Shown here piece after piece: positions 27,101 through 40,500 of a DNA stretch of 64,000 bases. The notes under the pieces are model-generated. The model saw nothing but the letters and a program-made list of their open reading frames with translations. It ran no database searches and had not been told where the DNA came from. The translations under genes were made by a program, and so were the position numbers. Where the stretch lies: contig OZ034978.1 of assembly GCA_964030785.1 (NCBI GenBank), positions 1,342,501 through 1,406,500 of the forward strand, given 5' to 3'. Numbering within the stretch: the first letter of the stretch is position 1; each line of letters starts with the position of its first letter. Origin of the DNA: Siderastrea siderea. Its lineage: Eukaryota; Cnidaria; Anthozoa; Scleractinia; Rhizangiidae.

Positions 27101-30100
27101 CGCTTTCCGGTTTATTTGGACTTGATTTAAAACCTCAGAGAACAGTGAAACTGCTCAGGTAATCTGTACAGGCTACAAATTTGTTGGATACAAGAAAAGG
27201 TATCTTGTTTTTCAAGGTATTTAACAAAGCTTTTTTATTATTATGAATGTTGTACCAGTCCAAAATCACTAGCATTTAAACAACTACTGAAAACAAACAT
27301 TGTGGATCGCAGAATTCAAGAAAAAATGCTTGACGTGTTATATCTCAGTGTACGGTCACAATTTCGGGGCCTGAACTCAACCGGGTTTTTTTCGATTTGT
27401 ATCATCTTTTATCATTGTTTTCGTTTTTGTTTTTGTTTTCTTGGATGACTTAAGTGCTCTTCTGAAAGACCATTGGTACAGAAAAAGTACATGTACTACA
27501 AGAAGTTATTCGTAGTAAATAAATTCAGGAATCGAGTCTTAACTACACACACTCTATTACTTAAATTAATCTTCTCCGGTACATCTTCCAATATTAGAAA
27601 TAGAATGTAACAGAGACTTTTGGTTACTTGGGTTACCACTTTTGCAACAAACTTGGGCACAATTTAATGCCCTGTGATACCAGAAAGACTCCATATTTGG
27701 TAGAGAAACATGGTGATGGAAAAAAGAATGTTTCAAAGCCAGGAATTAGCATAATTAAGTGTATATCAATGAGGAAAAAAACACTTTGGTGACCAAAATT
27801 TTGTGTCTGGTGGCCTTTTTACCGGTACGAGTAGCCACAAGGCGACCTGGGAAAAAATTCAGCTTGGAGCACTGACTTTCTATTTTGATATTTGAAAAAA
27901 AATGTGATCACTATGCTGTCACCAACATTTCCTTTTGTACAATCATCACTTTCTACCATTATATTCTCAATAGTGCCGGGGAAAGCTGACAGCTGTGAAA
28001 GACCCTTCTCCTCTGAATATCTTCAGATTTTTAAACCCCTGAAATTAATGTAACTGGAGAAAAAAAGCCATTTTTGAACGTTTGAGACTACAGTTGCAAA
28101 TGAAAACTCACTATCCTAAGATTTCGAGCAGTCTCTCTCTTTCTGCTCTGGGATAGTTGAGGGAAAAGAACACGAGAGTGAATGTGAAAGTTGACGTTAC
28201 ACATGCGTGATCATCAGCGGTTTGTCCTGCACGCATCACGTTTACATGCGACAGGCGGAAAACTGGAAGTGTCATTCTTCTTACCTTTTATGAACTTGCT
28301 ACACAGGAAGAAAATGGTGGGAGAACTTGTACCCGAAATTTTTCGTAGATTACAGGTTTAAGAAAATTTAACGAAGTAGTACCAGTAAAAACATGGCAAT
28401 TTAGCGTGGAAACAGGAAGGTTTTTCTCGAGCTGAATCGAAGGAATCATGCGAATCAAGCAATGGTACATAGCATGTATGTTTTGTTATCATGATGATGA
28501 ATTTTTTTGTTTACAAAAAAATTTGAGGGATCTAGAAAGGAGTCCAGAAAGGGGGGCCAGGTTTTGTCTACACCCTTTTGTTAAGTCAGAACAATAGAGG
28601 TGAGGTTTTGAAAAAATAAAATAAATCAAAGGCTCCTGAATTGCATTTCCTGTACAGGAAATGACTGCTAGTAATACGCTGTAGCACTTTGTCTTATTGT
28701 ATGACTGCACACAAAGGATTCCCAGTTGTATGCTGAATGTTAACATATAAATCCAAACAATACTTTAGAAACAGCTCCTTGTGACCATTGAGAGTGTGTG
28801 ACACGTACCTGCATTGCACATTTAGCTCATGTCATTTTGAAATACTAGTACATATTTATGTTATCAATGTCATCTTTTCTATTAACAAGTATACCATTTT
28901 GACAAGTACTCAATTTGTTTTACAACAAATTGATGTTAAATTGTTGGAAATAAAGTCTAAATTCCAATTCCATTTTTAATTTAACAAGTGGAAAGAGCGT
29001 TTTAGTGTGCAAAAAAAAAGGACATGAATATCGCCTATTTTTTGCTTTTTATTTTCCTGCGTGCCGCCATTCAAAATGGCGGCATGCGGGAAATTTAAAA
29101 ACAAAAATAGGCAATATTCACGTCCAATTTTTTGCACACGAAAACTTTCTATCAACTTATTAAAAAAATTGGAAGTTAATTAGACTGTATTTCCAACAAT
29201 TTAATGTCAATTTGTAATGACAGTGGAGGTTCCCTTTAAAATAGTTCCTTATTCATTTATATTTGCTTTTAGTTTTTCAAACTATCTTGGTGTGTTTTGT
29301 TTCAGTTTTTAACCCTCTTTGTTGTTGTAATTTTTGCTTTAAAAATATGGTTTCACTGTTCCATTCTTAAACAAAACAAAAAAAAGATTGTGAAATGGTG
29401 GTTGTACTCCCCTGGAAATGCTCTTACTACAAGTAAAGTTCCCTTGTGAAAAAAATATGAAAAATAAATAATAAATGAAATTGATAAATTTAATTCTGAT
29501 TAAATCAATAATACGTTAACAGGAATCGACCAAGGGTCATCGAGCAAGCAATCGGTCAAGCGAGTGCAATTAGCAACCATGCGATACACTTCTTTCATTT
29601 CTCAGACATTCATGAGATAAAAATGTCACCCTTAAAATAATCAAATGAGAACAGATAACAGTTGCCAGAATTAAAGGTAAACAAAATGGATACTAAAAGA
29701 CAGAGAAAATTCAGTTTTAACTGTTTTAAGAGACATCACGGCTGTGGTTTGCACTGTGTAATTAAAAGTAAATAAAAATTAAGACGGATTCCGCTCAACG
29801 TTCAGGCAATAAGTGCAAAAAATATTTACCAAAAAACTACTCATAGCACGGTAACATTTTAAATGCTGTTTGAAACATCTCACTCTAGTTCACTTGCCCA
29901 AGTGACCCCGTGATGAAATTCTCAAGCATTCTCACGAAAATTAATTTCAAATCTCGTAAAAGTATGCTAAAAACGGGCGCCATTTTGTTTTGAACTGACA
30001 TGAAGCGTCTTTTTAATTGAAACATGGATAACTTCAAATCCAATTTTCTCTCGCGGGGTCAGCTTGGGAGCAAAAGTAACGATAAGTTCTTCTTATCTGT

Positions 30101-33100
30101 TCTCAAAATGTGACAGTGCTGCAAGTATTTTTTTGGTAACTTAATTTTTGCACTTACTGCTCGAACATTGAGCGGCAATCGTCTTAAAAACTTACTAGGA
30201 TATAATAACTTCGACACAAGGGGTAATAATGCTGTTGAATATTACCTTGCAAATGTTGCAGCTATCTCCAATGACATTGGGTTTACACTTGCAAACCCCA
30301 GTGGTGTGGTTACATACTGCTGTGACAGTACCACATTCACTGCAAGCACATCTTGCACAATTCTTTGCAACAACTGCATCACCATAATAGCCATTCAGGC
30401 AGCGGTCGCACTGGTCACCTGTTGCAGCATTGATACATTTAAGGCACTGCCCTGTCTGAGCGTCGCAGCTTCCATTGACGCTGGGATCAATGTTACCACT
30501 ACATTCGCACCTCTTACAATAATCCCCAGGTTGAGATGGATTGCCATGGAAACCATCAGCACACCTCTCACAGTTCTGTCCAATATAGCCTTCCTTACAG
30601 GTGCACAGAAGATCATTGAAAGGATTAAGGGCACATGAACTAGCAAAGCTGTTGGAGGCAATTCCCAAAGGACATTCACAAATACTGCAGTCTTGGGGAG
30701 AGCCTGTTGTAGCATCCCCATAGAAACCAGGGGAACACACTTCACAGTTCAAACCTGAAATGCATGTAGAAATTAACTTTAAGCAATTCTTAAGATTAAA
30801 TTACTTGTCTGACTGATTACTATAGTGGTACATACTACACAAGGATAATTATCATTTTTACAAATTTGTATAATAAGGGGAAAAATGGTACCATTGGCCT
30901 TACCAGTGGTGTTATGTTGGCAAGAGAAGCATTCTCCAGTTTCATCATGACAATCAAGGGAGTGACCAAAACAGTTGCAAGGAATGCAAGAGCTATTATC
31001 CGCACCTCTGGTGTAGCCTTTTCCACACAGCTGAAAACCAACATGTTATGTTAAACCTTATCACCAAATTGGACAAGCTGAACAATATGTAAGACATGTC
31101 TTTATTTTCATACTGTCGCAATTACCCATGACCTAACCAAATGATTAAAACAATCCTGCCACAATCACTAAGCCAGAGCCACTCTCAATAGTCCAGATGT
31201 TTTGGATTTTTGACCCTTAAATCTTGAAATGGAAATTTTTTTAACTAATTATCTCAGCCAACTGAAAAACTTGGAAAATCAACAATATTTTCTTAGTAAT
31301 TAACAACCCAAACCACACTACAACAGAATGTCAAGTGACATCACACCACGTCATATAACATAACAACTTATTTGGTAGCAAGCAAACCCAATTTTATAAA
31401 AAACAAGTTGCAAGGCTGAAAGAAATTGCCAGTGCAGCATATAATTTTATACACATATCTTATTAACCAAGTAAGAAGGCTGCAGCCTGAGGTCTTTTTT
31501 GCACAGACAAGGCATAGCGAGGTCTATACCAAACCTCTGTATGTTAATTTCATTAATTTACATTTAGCAGTAATCACACAAAAAAGCATGTCCCCTACAC
31601 ATTTTTTTAGATTGAAAATAATTCAAAAGTTCATTGCCAGAATAGAACAAATATTTCTCTAAATTCATCCACATTCAGATTTCCTACATGGTTGGCCCCA
31701 AAGGGTTAAAATCAGCATGTATCGTTGTTCAGGCATTCCGCAAGTTCCTACCAGGATTTCACAGGGCACCGAGATTGGGCTGTGACTTTTCCTTTTGATG
31801 ATCAATGACTTCAGTATAGCCGGACCCATTTCTAGTAGAATGTGGAAATTTGCTGATGCCACCACTCTCTGTGAGGTTGTTCCTGGGGACGTCGATGTCA
31901 TAAGCAAACTACAGGACATGGTCCAACAGGTAGTAGATTGGTCAAATAACATGTTTCAGCTTAATGCCACAAAGTGTAAAGAATTAAGGATAATTTTTCA
32001 AAGCAAAAGAGTGATGTAGACCTTGTAAAATCAAATGAGCAATGTCTTGAGCTTGTAACTTCAGCGAAAATGCTAGGTGTGACAGTAACTCATGATCTCA
32101 AACGGAATGCGATGCCAACTGAACATAGTACTAAAAGCTTCCTGCAAGTGTCTTTGTTTATTGCGCATGTATAAGGTCCATCTTAGAGTACATATACGCT
32201 TGCCAGACTTTTCACTCTAGCCAGTGCCTGCCACAGTATTTGTCCAACGACATCAAGGGCATCCAAAAATGTGTCCTGAGAATCATCTTCCCTGAAGATC
32301 TACAGCATTAGAGAGCACACGAACCCTTAGTGCAAGGAGAAGGGAAATGTGTACAAAGCTGCTTAGCTCAGAAGAGGAAGACGGTCAGCACAAGCTTTGC
32401 CACTTTTGCTGGAAACTAAATAATCCATTATGCTACAATTTTTGAGCAGTTAGGAAATACCAGCTTCCTCACATCAAAACCAAAAGATATCTCAAGTTGT
32501 TCATACCCTTTTGCCCAGCACAAGCAATGTTGCAGACACCTAACCCATTTCAAACTTATTTTAAGCTTCGTATTACACCTTTTGCTGTTCATTAGCGCAA
32601 AACGTACATTCATTTGTGCCAAGCGATGCATCAATAACTTGTATTGTACTTTCTTGAACACCGCAAGCAACATCATTGGTGCGAAACGACTTTCAATAGC
32701 GATATTTAAATACGCGCGAGCATTCAACAGTATCAATAGACAATCAACTAAACGACGGGACAATCATTTGGGTGGAACGTTATTTCATGTGCGCGCAATG
32801 AAAATTCAATAGCACCAATTGACAAACGGTTGCATTTATTGACAATCATTCAACCAAAAATGAAACTTCATTAGTGTTATTAGCATAAACAAGGCAATCT
32901 ATAGCGCGTTTGGACAATCGTAGCCATTCGAGATTATATTCTTTAGTGCGTTTTGACAATCATTTGAGCGGTTCAAAATACAATAACACAAAAGAAAAAA
33001 TCAATACTACTTTTGTATTTTTCTATGTTCATGGATCAAAAAATAGCTAAAACAAAAAAGATTGCTCAAGATTCAGCATGAAATTGCAGTATAAAAGCAA

Positions 33101-36100
33101 GTTTTCGTCAGTTCAATTTCTCTGTCGCTCCAGAAACAGCCAAAATGCCTCGTAGAAATCGCATCATCCTAGAGCAACGCGAAAGGATTACATTCAAGCT
33201 TTTGAAAACACAAATGAAGATTATCTCATGGTGGCCGATACAATCGGGTGTTAATCTTTCCACAGCCAGGAGTATAGTTGCCAGATATGTACGGGAAGGT
33301 AGAATTGCAGAGAGACCAAGGGGAGGACCAAATAATGTACGTGTCGATAACCAGATGAGGGACACTCTCAATGACATTGTAAATGAGAATTGTCAACTAA
33401 CGCTGGCCCAGATAAACCAAGAATTACGGCAACGTCTTCCCGCCAAACCACAAATCCACGACCGTACTGTGGCAAGGACCTTAGACGGAATGCTTTTTCG
33501 TGTGAAACTAAGCAGACCACTCCCAGCAGAAAGAAACAGACCCGATGTCATCGAGAAACGATATGCTTATGCCAATTGGTTTATGGGCCATGCCATAGTA
33601 AATCATTCTGTTTTTATAGATGAATGCGGATATAATATTTGGACTTCTCGAAGCCAAGGCAGAGCGAGAAGAGGAGAAAGGGCCTACAGGCAAGTCTGTG
33701 GTCAAAGAGGAAGAAACGTGACGGTTGCACTCGCTATTTCACCGACTAATGGCCTTGTCTTCCACTCTTCAATCATTGGAGGAATGAATGCGCAGAAATT
33801 TAACGACTTCCTGGCACAGACGCGTTTAAATCTTGACCCAGAAGAAAACGTCATTTTCATTTACGATGGTGCCCCAGCCCATCACAATCCAGTCAATCCA
33901 GGTGCAAACACTGAGCTGAAAAAATTGCCGCCTTACAGTCCATTTCTAAACATCGTGGAACAAGCAATAAGCTCCTTGAAAGCAGCGGTAAAAGCAGATA
34001 TAAGTCGTCCCGCAATACAACAAGAAATGAATAATCGAGATGAAGCAAGAAATCGGGGCCTTGCTCTGGGCCATTACCGCACACAGCTGCTTTTGGAAGC
34101 TTTGAATCGAAATATTGGAACAATCACTCCAGCTAAAAGTGGGCAATGGTTCCGTTTTATGCAAACATATCTACCCCGTTGTATTAACAGAGAGTTTATC
34201 GAAGGCTGAAATTTAAATAGAAATGACAAGTAGTATTGATTTTTTCTTTTGTGTTATTGTATTTTGAGCCGCTCAAATGATTGTCAAAACGCACTAAAGA
34301 ATATAATCTCGAATGGCTATGATTGTCCAAACGCGCTATAGATTGCCTATGTTTATGCTAATAACACTAATGAAGTTTCATTTTTGGTTGAATGATTGTC
34401 AATAAATGCAACCGTTTGTCAATTGGTGCTATTGAATTTTCATTGCGCGCACATGAAATAACGTTCCACCCAAATGATTGTCCCGTCGTTTAGTTGATTG
34501 TCTATTGATACTGTTGAATGCTCGCGCGTATTTAAATATCGCTATTGAAAGTCGTTTCGCACCAATGATGTTGCTTGCGGTGTTCAAGAAAGTACAATAC
34601 AAGTTATTGATGCATCGCTTGGCACAAATGAATGTACGTTTTGCGCTAATGAACAGCAAAAGGTGTATAGTCTCATATTTTAAGTCGGTAAATTATGATC
34701 GTCCGGGTGAGTGTAGTCCTGAGAAGGACTGTTTGAGGTGACATTGACTGACGTTTCAACAACCTGAGCAGAAGTCATCATCAGAATCAAGTGAATTGTG
34801 AATTGTCAGTAGATGTTATGTCTCTGGTTGTTGTCCACTGAACCATCGCCAACAACTACCTGCACCTTACAAATGACCCACCAACAACAACAACAACAAC
34901 AAGACAGACAAACAATGGACAAACTGTGCGGGAGTGAAATGATTTCACTTCAAGTTTTCCCGCAGATTGGAGTGGTCCGTATGCGGGTCGAGATGGGAAA
35001 ATCCGCGACCGTTGGAGCATGCTTCATTAGCCAATCAGTAAGTAGCCTGCATAGCAGGTGTAAACAGGGAAGGGAAAAGGAAGCGAGAATGCGAGAGAAA
35101 AATGGGGGGTCTGGGGGCTAGGGACAAGGCAACGCTTCGGCCGCTCATGGTGGCTCCCGGGTGGTGGCTCCACCACCAAAACGTTACCTTCGCAGACAAT
35201 ACCACCAGCTACGCAGGCTAAGGTCGTCACAATTTTTTTAGAAAACTCGGCTAGTATCGATATGAAAATCTCACGCATTTGACTTCTGAAAAGTTGGCAG
35301 GTACATGTATACAGTATTACATTTGCATTTTTTTTCTAAAAACACACCTTTCATATGCTTTCACTAATTCACAGCATGTGTTCCTGTGCAGTTTGGAGTA
35401 TGCCACAGAGAAAAATAGGCCCCGAATAAACACGTAGTTCGGATTCACTGCATTGTTTGGTTGTGATTTCTCTTTTGTTTTTGTTTTATGTTTCTGCTCG
35501 ACTACATAATTAATAAATTAATCCACCACAGCCACCAACTTTTTTTAAAATATCAATAATTGATAAATTAATCAGAAATTAATTTTTAGTTTATTTTTCT
35601 TATGTTTATTAGTTTTTAGTTTTATCGAAACAAATTAATTTTTGGGGTGGCCCACTGGGTAGCCCATAGGGTAGCCCATAAGGTAGCCCATAGAGTAGCC
35701 CATGGGCTGGCCCATGGGCCTGGACCCAGGTTTTGTCCACACCCATTTTTTAATTTCTGCGGCCGCTGGCTGGTTAATTTTATGGGAATTGAGGTAATTT
35801 GATGAGGATGTGATGAGAACTTGGTTGCAGCAGCGGCAGTTTGTGAAATTGTCTTGAAACCAGAGTGTGAAGTGGCAGTTAGAGCTCTTCTATAGGGAAG
35901 AGACATTTTAGTGGTTTTGCCAACGGGATACAGTCCTAGAAAGAAGAGATTTTGTCATTGTCAGAGAAGATTTCAAAATGCATTGCATCATTTTGCGCGT
36001 GAATTTCAAGGCGGTGTAAATATTCCGTAAGGGGAATGAAGACTTGCCTTCTGCGAACTGTAAATCAGAAGAAAAAGCCCTAAGAAACACTTGACAGCTT

Positions 36101-37534
36101 AAACAGTGGAATTAAGAGAACTGAAAGCAAAGCTATAATAGTTATTCTTTCAAGACAGATGGTTGTTTATTTAGAAATCTGCCATTGCAAGACATCACTC
36201 AAGCTGTTGACTTTGTAGGGAATCCATGGTATTAAAAGTAAATTACATTCTTTGATTGCAAATTTGCACCGAAATATTTTTTAATTGGCCGATTCTTCAT
36301 ATTCCTTAGGGCTTTCGCATAATTTTTGAAAAATGAGCCGTTCAAAATGTATCGCGATTCTTTGCTTGCGTGTTAAATAAGCTTTACCTTTCCGAGAACC
36401 GAAAATTGAACGTATTGGTTTTCAAAAGCAAAGAGGGGTTTATCTTAATAAATATTTCTATTTAAAAAAGCTTTGTGTCTCTTACATTAAAAAATTAGCG
36501 GAATTTACTGTTGTTCAATATAAGTTGTTCTTTGGTTCGAAAAAAATTCTAAATAAAGGTCTTTCATTGTTATTGAATGCATCATTAAAAAAAAGATACT
36601 CATGCCTGATAACAATACTACCTAGACTTTGAATTGATATTACAACCCTTGAGGCTACCCCCTTTAATTTATTTTATTAGAGCAAAAGTTAAAACGTTTG
36701 CCAATTCTAAAACGACAAACGTTTCTAATCCCTTGTACTGAGAACCTGTAAATGTAAAAACAAAGTGCACAAGGATAAATTACAGTGATTCATAATTTCA
36801 TTCTCTCTTTGGAGAAAGCTCTCACAAGACCATTACCAACAACAATGGCGTGAATAATCATAAGCCAAGATTCCATGATTTCAACCATGCAAAAAACTTG
36901 TGAATCTCTAAGGTCTCTTTTTTGGCTTTCCTTGTTCTCCTGCTTCCTACCCTCTGTATTCTCTTGAGCATTTTGCTTCTCCAAGTGAAGGGATTCCATG
37001 CACGTCTGACACAAGTGGTCGTCTGCTTTGATCATTTCCTTTGATCTTCAGCAAAGAATGAGCATAATAACACGCTACCTTTGGCATAGGTTTAATCATT
37101 GAGCTCACATTTAACTCTGCCGCTGAAAATTTTCTTCTTTTGCCTGCAATCCAAAATTTGAGGATGCCTAACGTCATGTGACAGTGATGGTTTGAGTGCC
37201 CCCATTTTGAATTTGCCATTATTTGCCAGGCGAATTTTCCCACCGAGCTCGTTGGGCGATGTCACATTTGATTACCTGCCGAGGGAACAAGGCTGAACAT
37301 TCTTGTGAGCATGGATGGGCATGAGAGTCCCAAGCTGCTGCGCATGTCCTCCACATGGACATCAAATGGACCTTAAACTCAATACCAGGGCCTCTGCTCA
37401 CATTCCATTCATACCAGTTGGAAGTCCAAATGAATGCCAAGAATGTGCCCACATTTTGCTCCAACTCGGCTGTATACAGTTTAAGTAAGTGCTGCTGACC
37501 ACCACCTCCAAGACTTATTATTACTATTATTATA

Positions 37535-37575
<41 letters not shown>

Positions 37576-40500
37576 AGAGGCAGAGAAAATGACGACAATT
37601 AGGCAACTAGAGACTAGACCTGTGGGGGGTGTGTCCCTATTAGTTTTCAGTTTCTCGCTGTAATTCAAAAACGTAGCATGTACAAAAAGCCTTGGAACTG
37701 ACCTCACAAGATGCTCCAGTGGCCCTGACTGGACAGTCACACATTTCCACACTCTTGGCCCTTGCAGCTCCCACCGCAGGTCCATCAATGGCCACATTCA
37801 TGACAACATCATTAATTGTTGCTTCTGCGACCTCAGTGCTATAACTTGCCCTCAGTTTTAATGATTTTATGTCCAAAAGCACTGACATGAAATCAGCTTT
37901 GCTGACATTTGATACACTTCCATCTTTCCAAAGATGCTGCAGCACAAAAAAATATGGCAAGTGAAATTCCACGCAGCAAGTAAATACAGCTTTACAATAA
38001 CACGCAATTCCACTTAACCAATTACAGTAAATGAACCTACTGAGTTGTTCCAAAAAATATCCTAATATTAAGAAAGATTTTTTGGATTGGATTCCCAATC
38101 CCTCTCCCATCATCTACCCCCCACCCCCCCCCCCCCCCCCCACTCTCCTTTCCCACTTCCCTTGCTAACAGCTGGTTTTTTTCAGGTTGTCTAAGTCATA
38201 TAATATGACTGTTCTCCTCAAAGGTATTGAGGGCAAAATTTGGAGTTTCCACCATGTTTTTTTTTGCAAACCCACTGGTGATGTGAGCTTTGTGCCTTTG
38301 TCCTCTTAAAAGGCACGCTGTTTAGACCAATCATTGCACTTGTTATATTAGCACTTTATTATAAATAGCCATTATGTTTCAGTTAGAAAGAAAGACGTTA
38401 TAGCAGAATTTGTGGTTAACGTGACATTTTTTCAATATGACATTCCATGGAGAACCTGGTTCATGTACAGATTTGCCAAACTGACACTAGCAAAATTGTT
38501 AAGTTTAGTACAGATATCATACAAACTGGGGGAAATTTAAATTCAAAAATTAAATTTTTACAAAGAATTGTGCCTGGCACCCTGAATTGTACTCCAATTA
38601 AGATTACTTTTCAAACCAAAACTAAATATCAGTGATGTAAAAAAAATACTGTCTCAACAGTGTTAACTGCTCCTGTTCATGACAAACTAACAATGTTTGC
38701 TCATCCATGATTGTGCCACTATAACTGCAATAACTCACCTCTAAAAACTGTGCCTCAAAAAATGAGGTTTTTCCTGGTGATAGCTGCAACTGTTTCTTAT
38801 ACTGAAGCATTTTACCATTTTTACCCTGGAAAAAAAATACACAGGTTTAAACTTCCAAATGATTTTTAGTGCATGTTAACAAAATTTGCAGCATTGTTTT
38901 ATAAGGCCCAGGTTGTTTTAACACCTAATAAATCATGTACATGTTTTGAACTAATTAAAAAACACTCCTGCACACCCAAATTGTCCCTGGCCTGTGGATT
39001 TTAAAATGATCCTGCTTTTGTGAAATGGGTTATTCCAGAAAAAATCCACACCCCCCCGACGGATGGCACGCTGGAAATTCTCGCGGGAGGGGGGGTCGAG
39101 GGCTCTGGAAATCCAGGTGGGAGGGGGAGGTCTAGACTTAAAACTCTTTTTCGGGGGTCATTAAAAATGTAACCTCAGTTTTCAGACCTTTGACTTTACG
39201 GAAGAAACTTCCTCCGAATCAAAGAAAGTAGTAGTCTTTCAAAGTACGCATTTCTTACCTCAAACGCTTTTAGGTTCAGTTTCAAAGATTCTGCGAAGAA
39301 TATTATAAAAATGATAAAAGGAGAAAACACGAAGAAAGCGCGCGGTTTACGTGGTAGCTACAAAGCATGCTCAGCAAACCAACTTTACAGCTTGGAACTT
39401 TGTATTGTATTACAGTACTGGCCAAATGTAAGTTGGCAGTTTTGAGATGAAAAACAAATGAGCAACAATGTAGTGGCTTGAGTCATCTCTCAAGAAATAA
39501 ATTGGACAAATGGACTGCATTCAACGCTAGTGTTGACAAGTTTGTGAGCTATTGTTTCCCTCGCCCTCGCTTTTGCAACAAAAACTCAAGTTACATTAAT
39601 ACCTTGCTCAAATAAATTTCATTTCTCATAGTTGTTTGTCTGTCATAAATGTTTATCTTATCAATTTGAAGGAACACAAAAACCAAGAAAGTGAAATGTA
39701 AAATAATAAACTGGTACGCTGTATTGGAATGCGCGTGTCTTCTGACACGTTTTTGTGACATGTTTCCGTTGCTTCTACCCAACAGATGTTGTTTGGGCGA
39801 AAATAACCATAAATCTCAGTCTGCCATTGAGTTTCTTCTGTGTGTTGCAGGTATAAAGGAATATAAATCGGATCTACTTTTTGCGTCACCGATCGCACGA
39901 CGTTTTATGAAATGGTTGCGTTAGGCATAGGTTTCAAATTACTTTTGATGTATGCAAATTGCGTCTGCAACAGAAGAAGCACGAAATAAATTTCAGCGGG
40001 CTAAATTTATCATTTTCCTGTTAAATTACCGCTGCTGTCGTTAACTTTAATTCTACCTTTAAGTTTTATTTAACATTTATTTCAATTATGGCAAGAATAC
40101 GTCCGGGAAAAGTTTCGATTTGAAAGGTTGTTTTGACCTCGGGTACACGTAATTTAATACTCCGTTCTCGAGTTTTACATGGACGATTTATATAACTTTA
40201 TTTATTTATTTTATTCGCCGCTATCAGCTTCATTGAGCATTTCCACAGGAATGGGCTACAGTTGTAGTTCAGTGCTATAAAAAGGGAAGAAAATAACTTT
40301 TAATCATGTTGTTACCAGTACAAAACCCGGGTACAAAACCCGGGTACAAAACCCGTTCGTAATTTCCGTTCATATCACAAGAACAAATTAAAATTGAGCT
40401 CCACAGTCAATATATTCTGGATGCAATTCTACGTATTTTCAACGGACTGAATGTTGAATTTAGGGCCCATAATAAATCAGGGAAATCGGGTTGGGAGGGG

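Noticed and set aside
30168..30638. 156-codon plus-strand ORF
   Set aside because: It is the antisense of the laminin LE exon 8; its composition is the mirror of Cys-rich codons.
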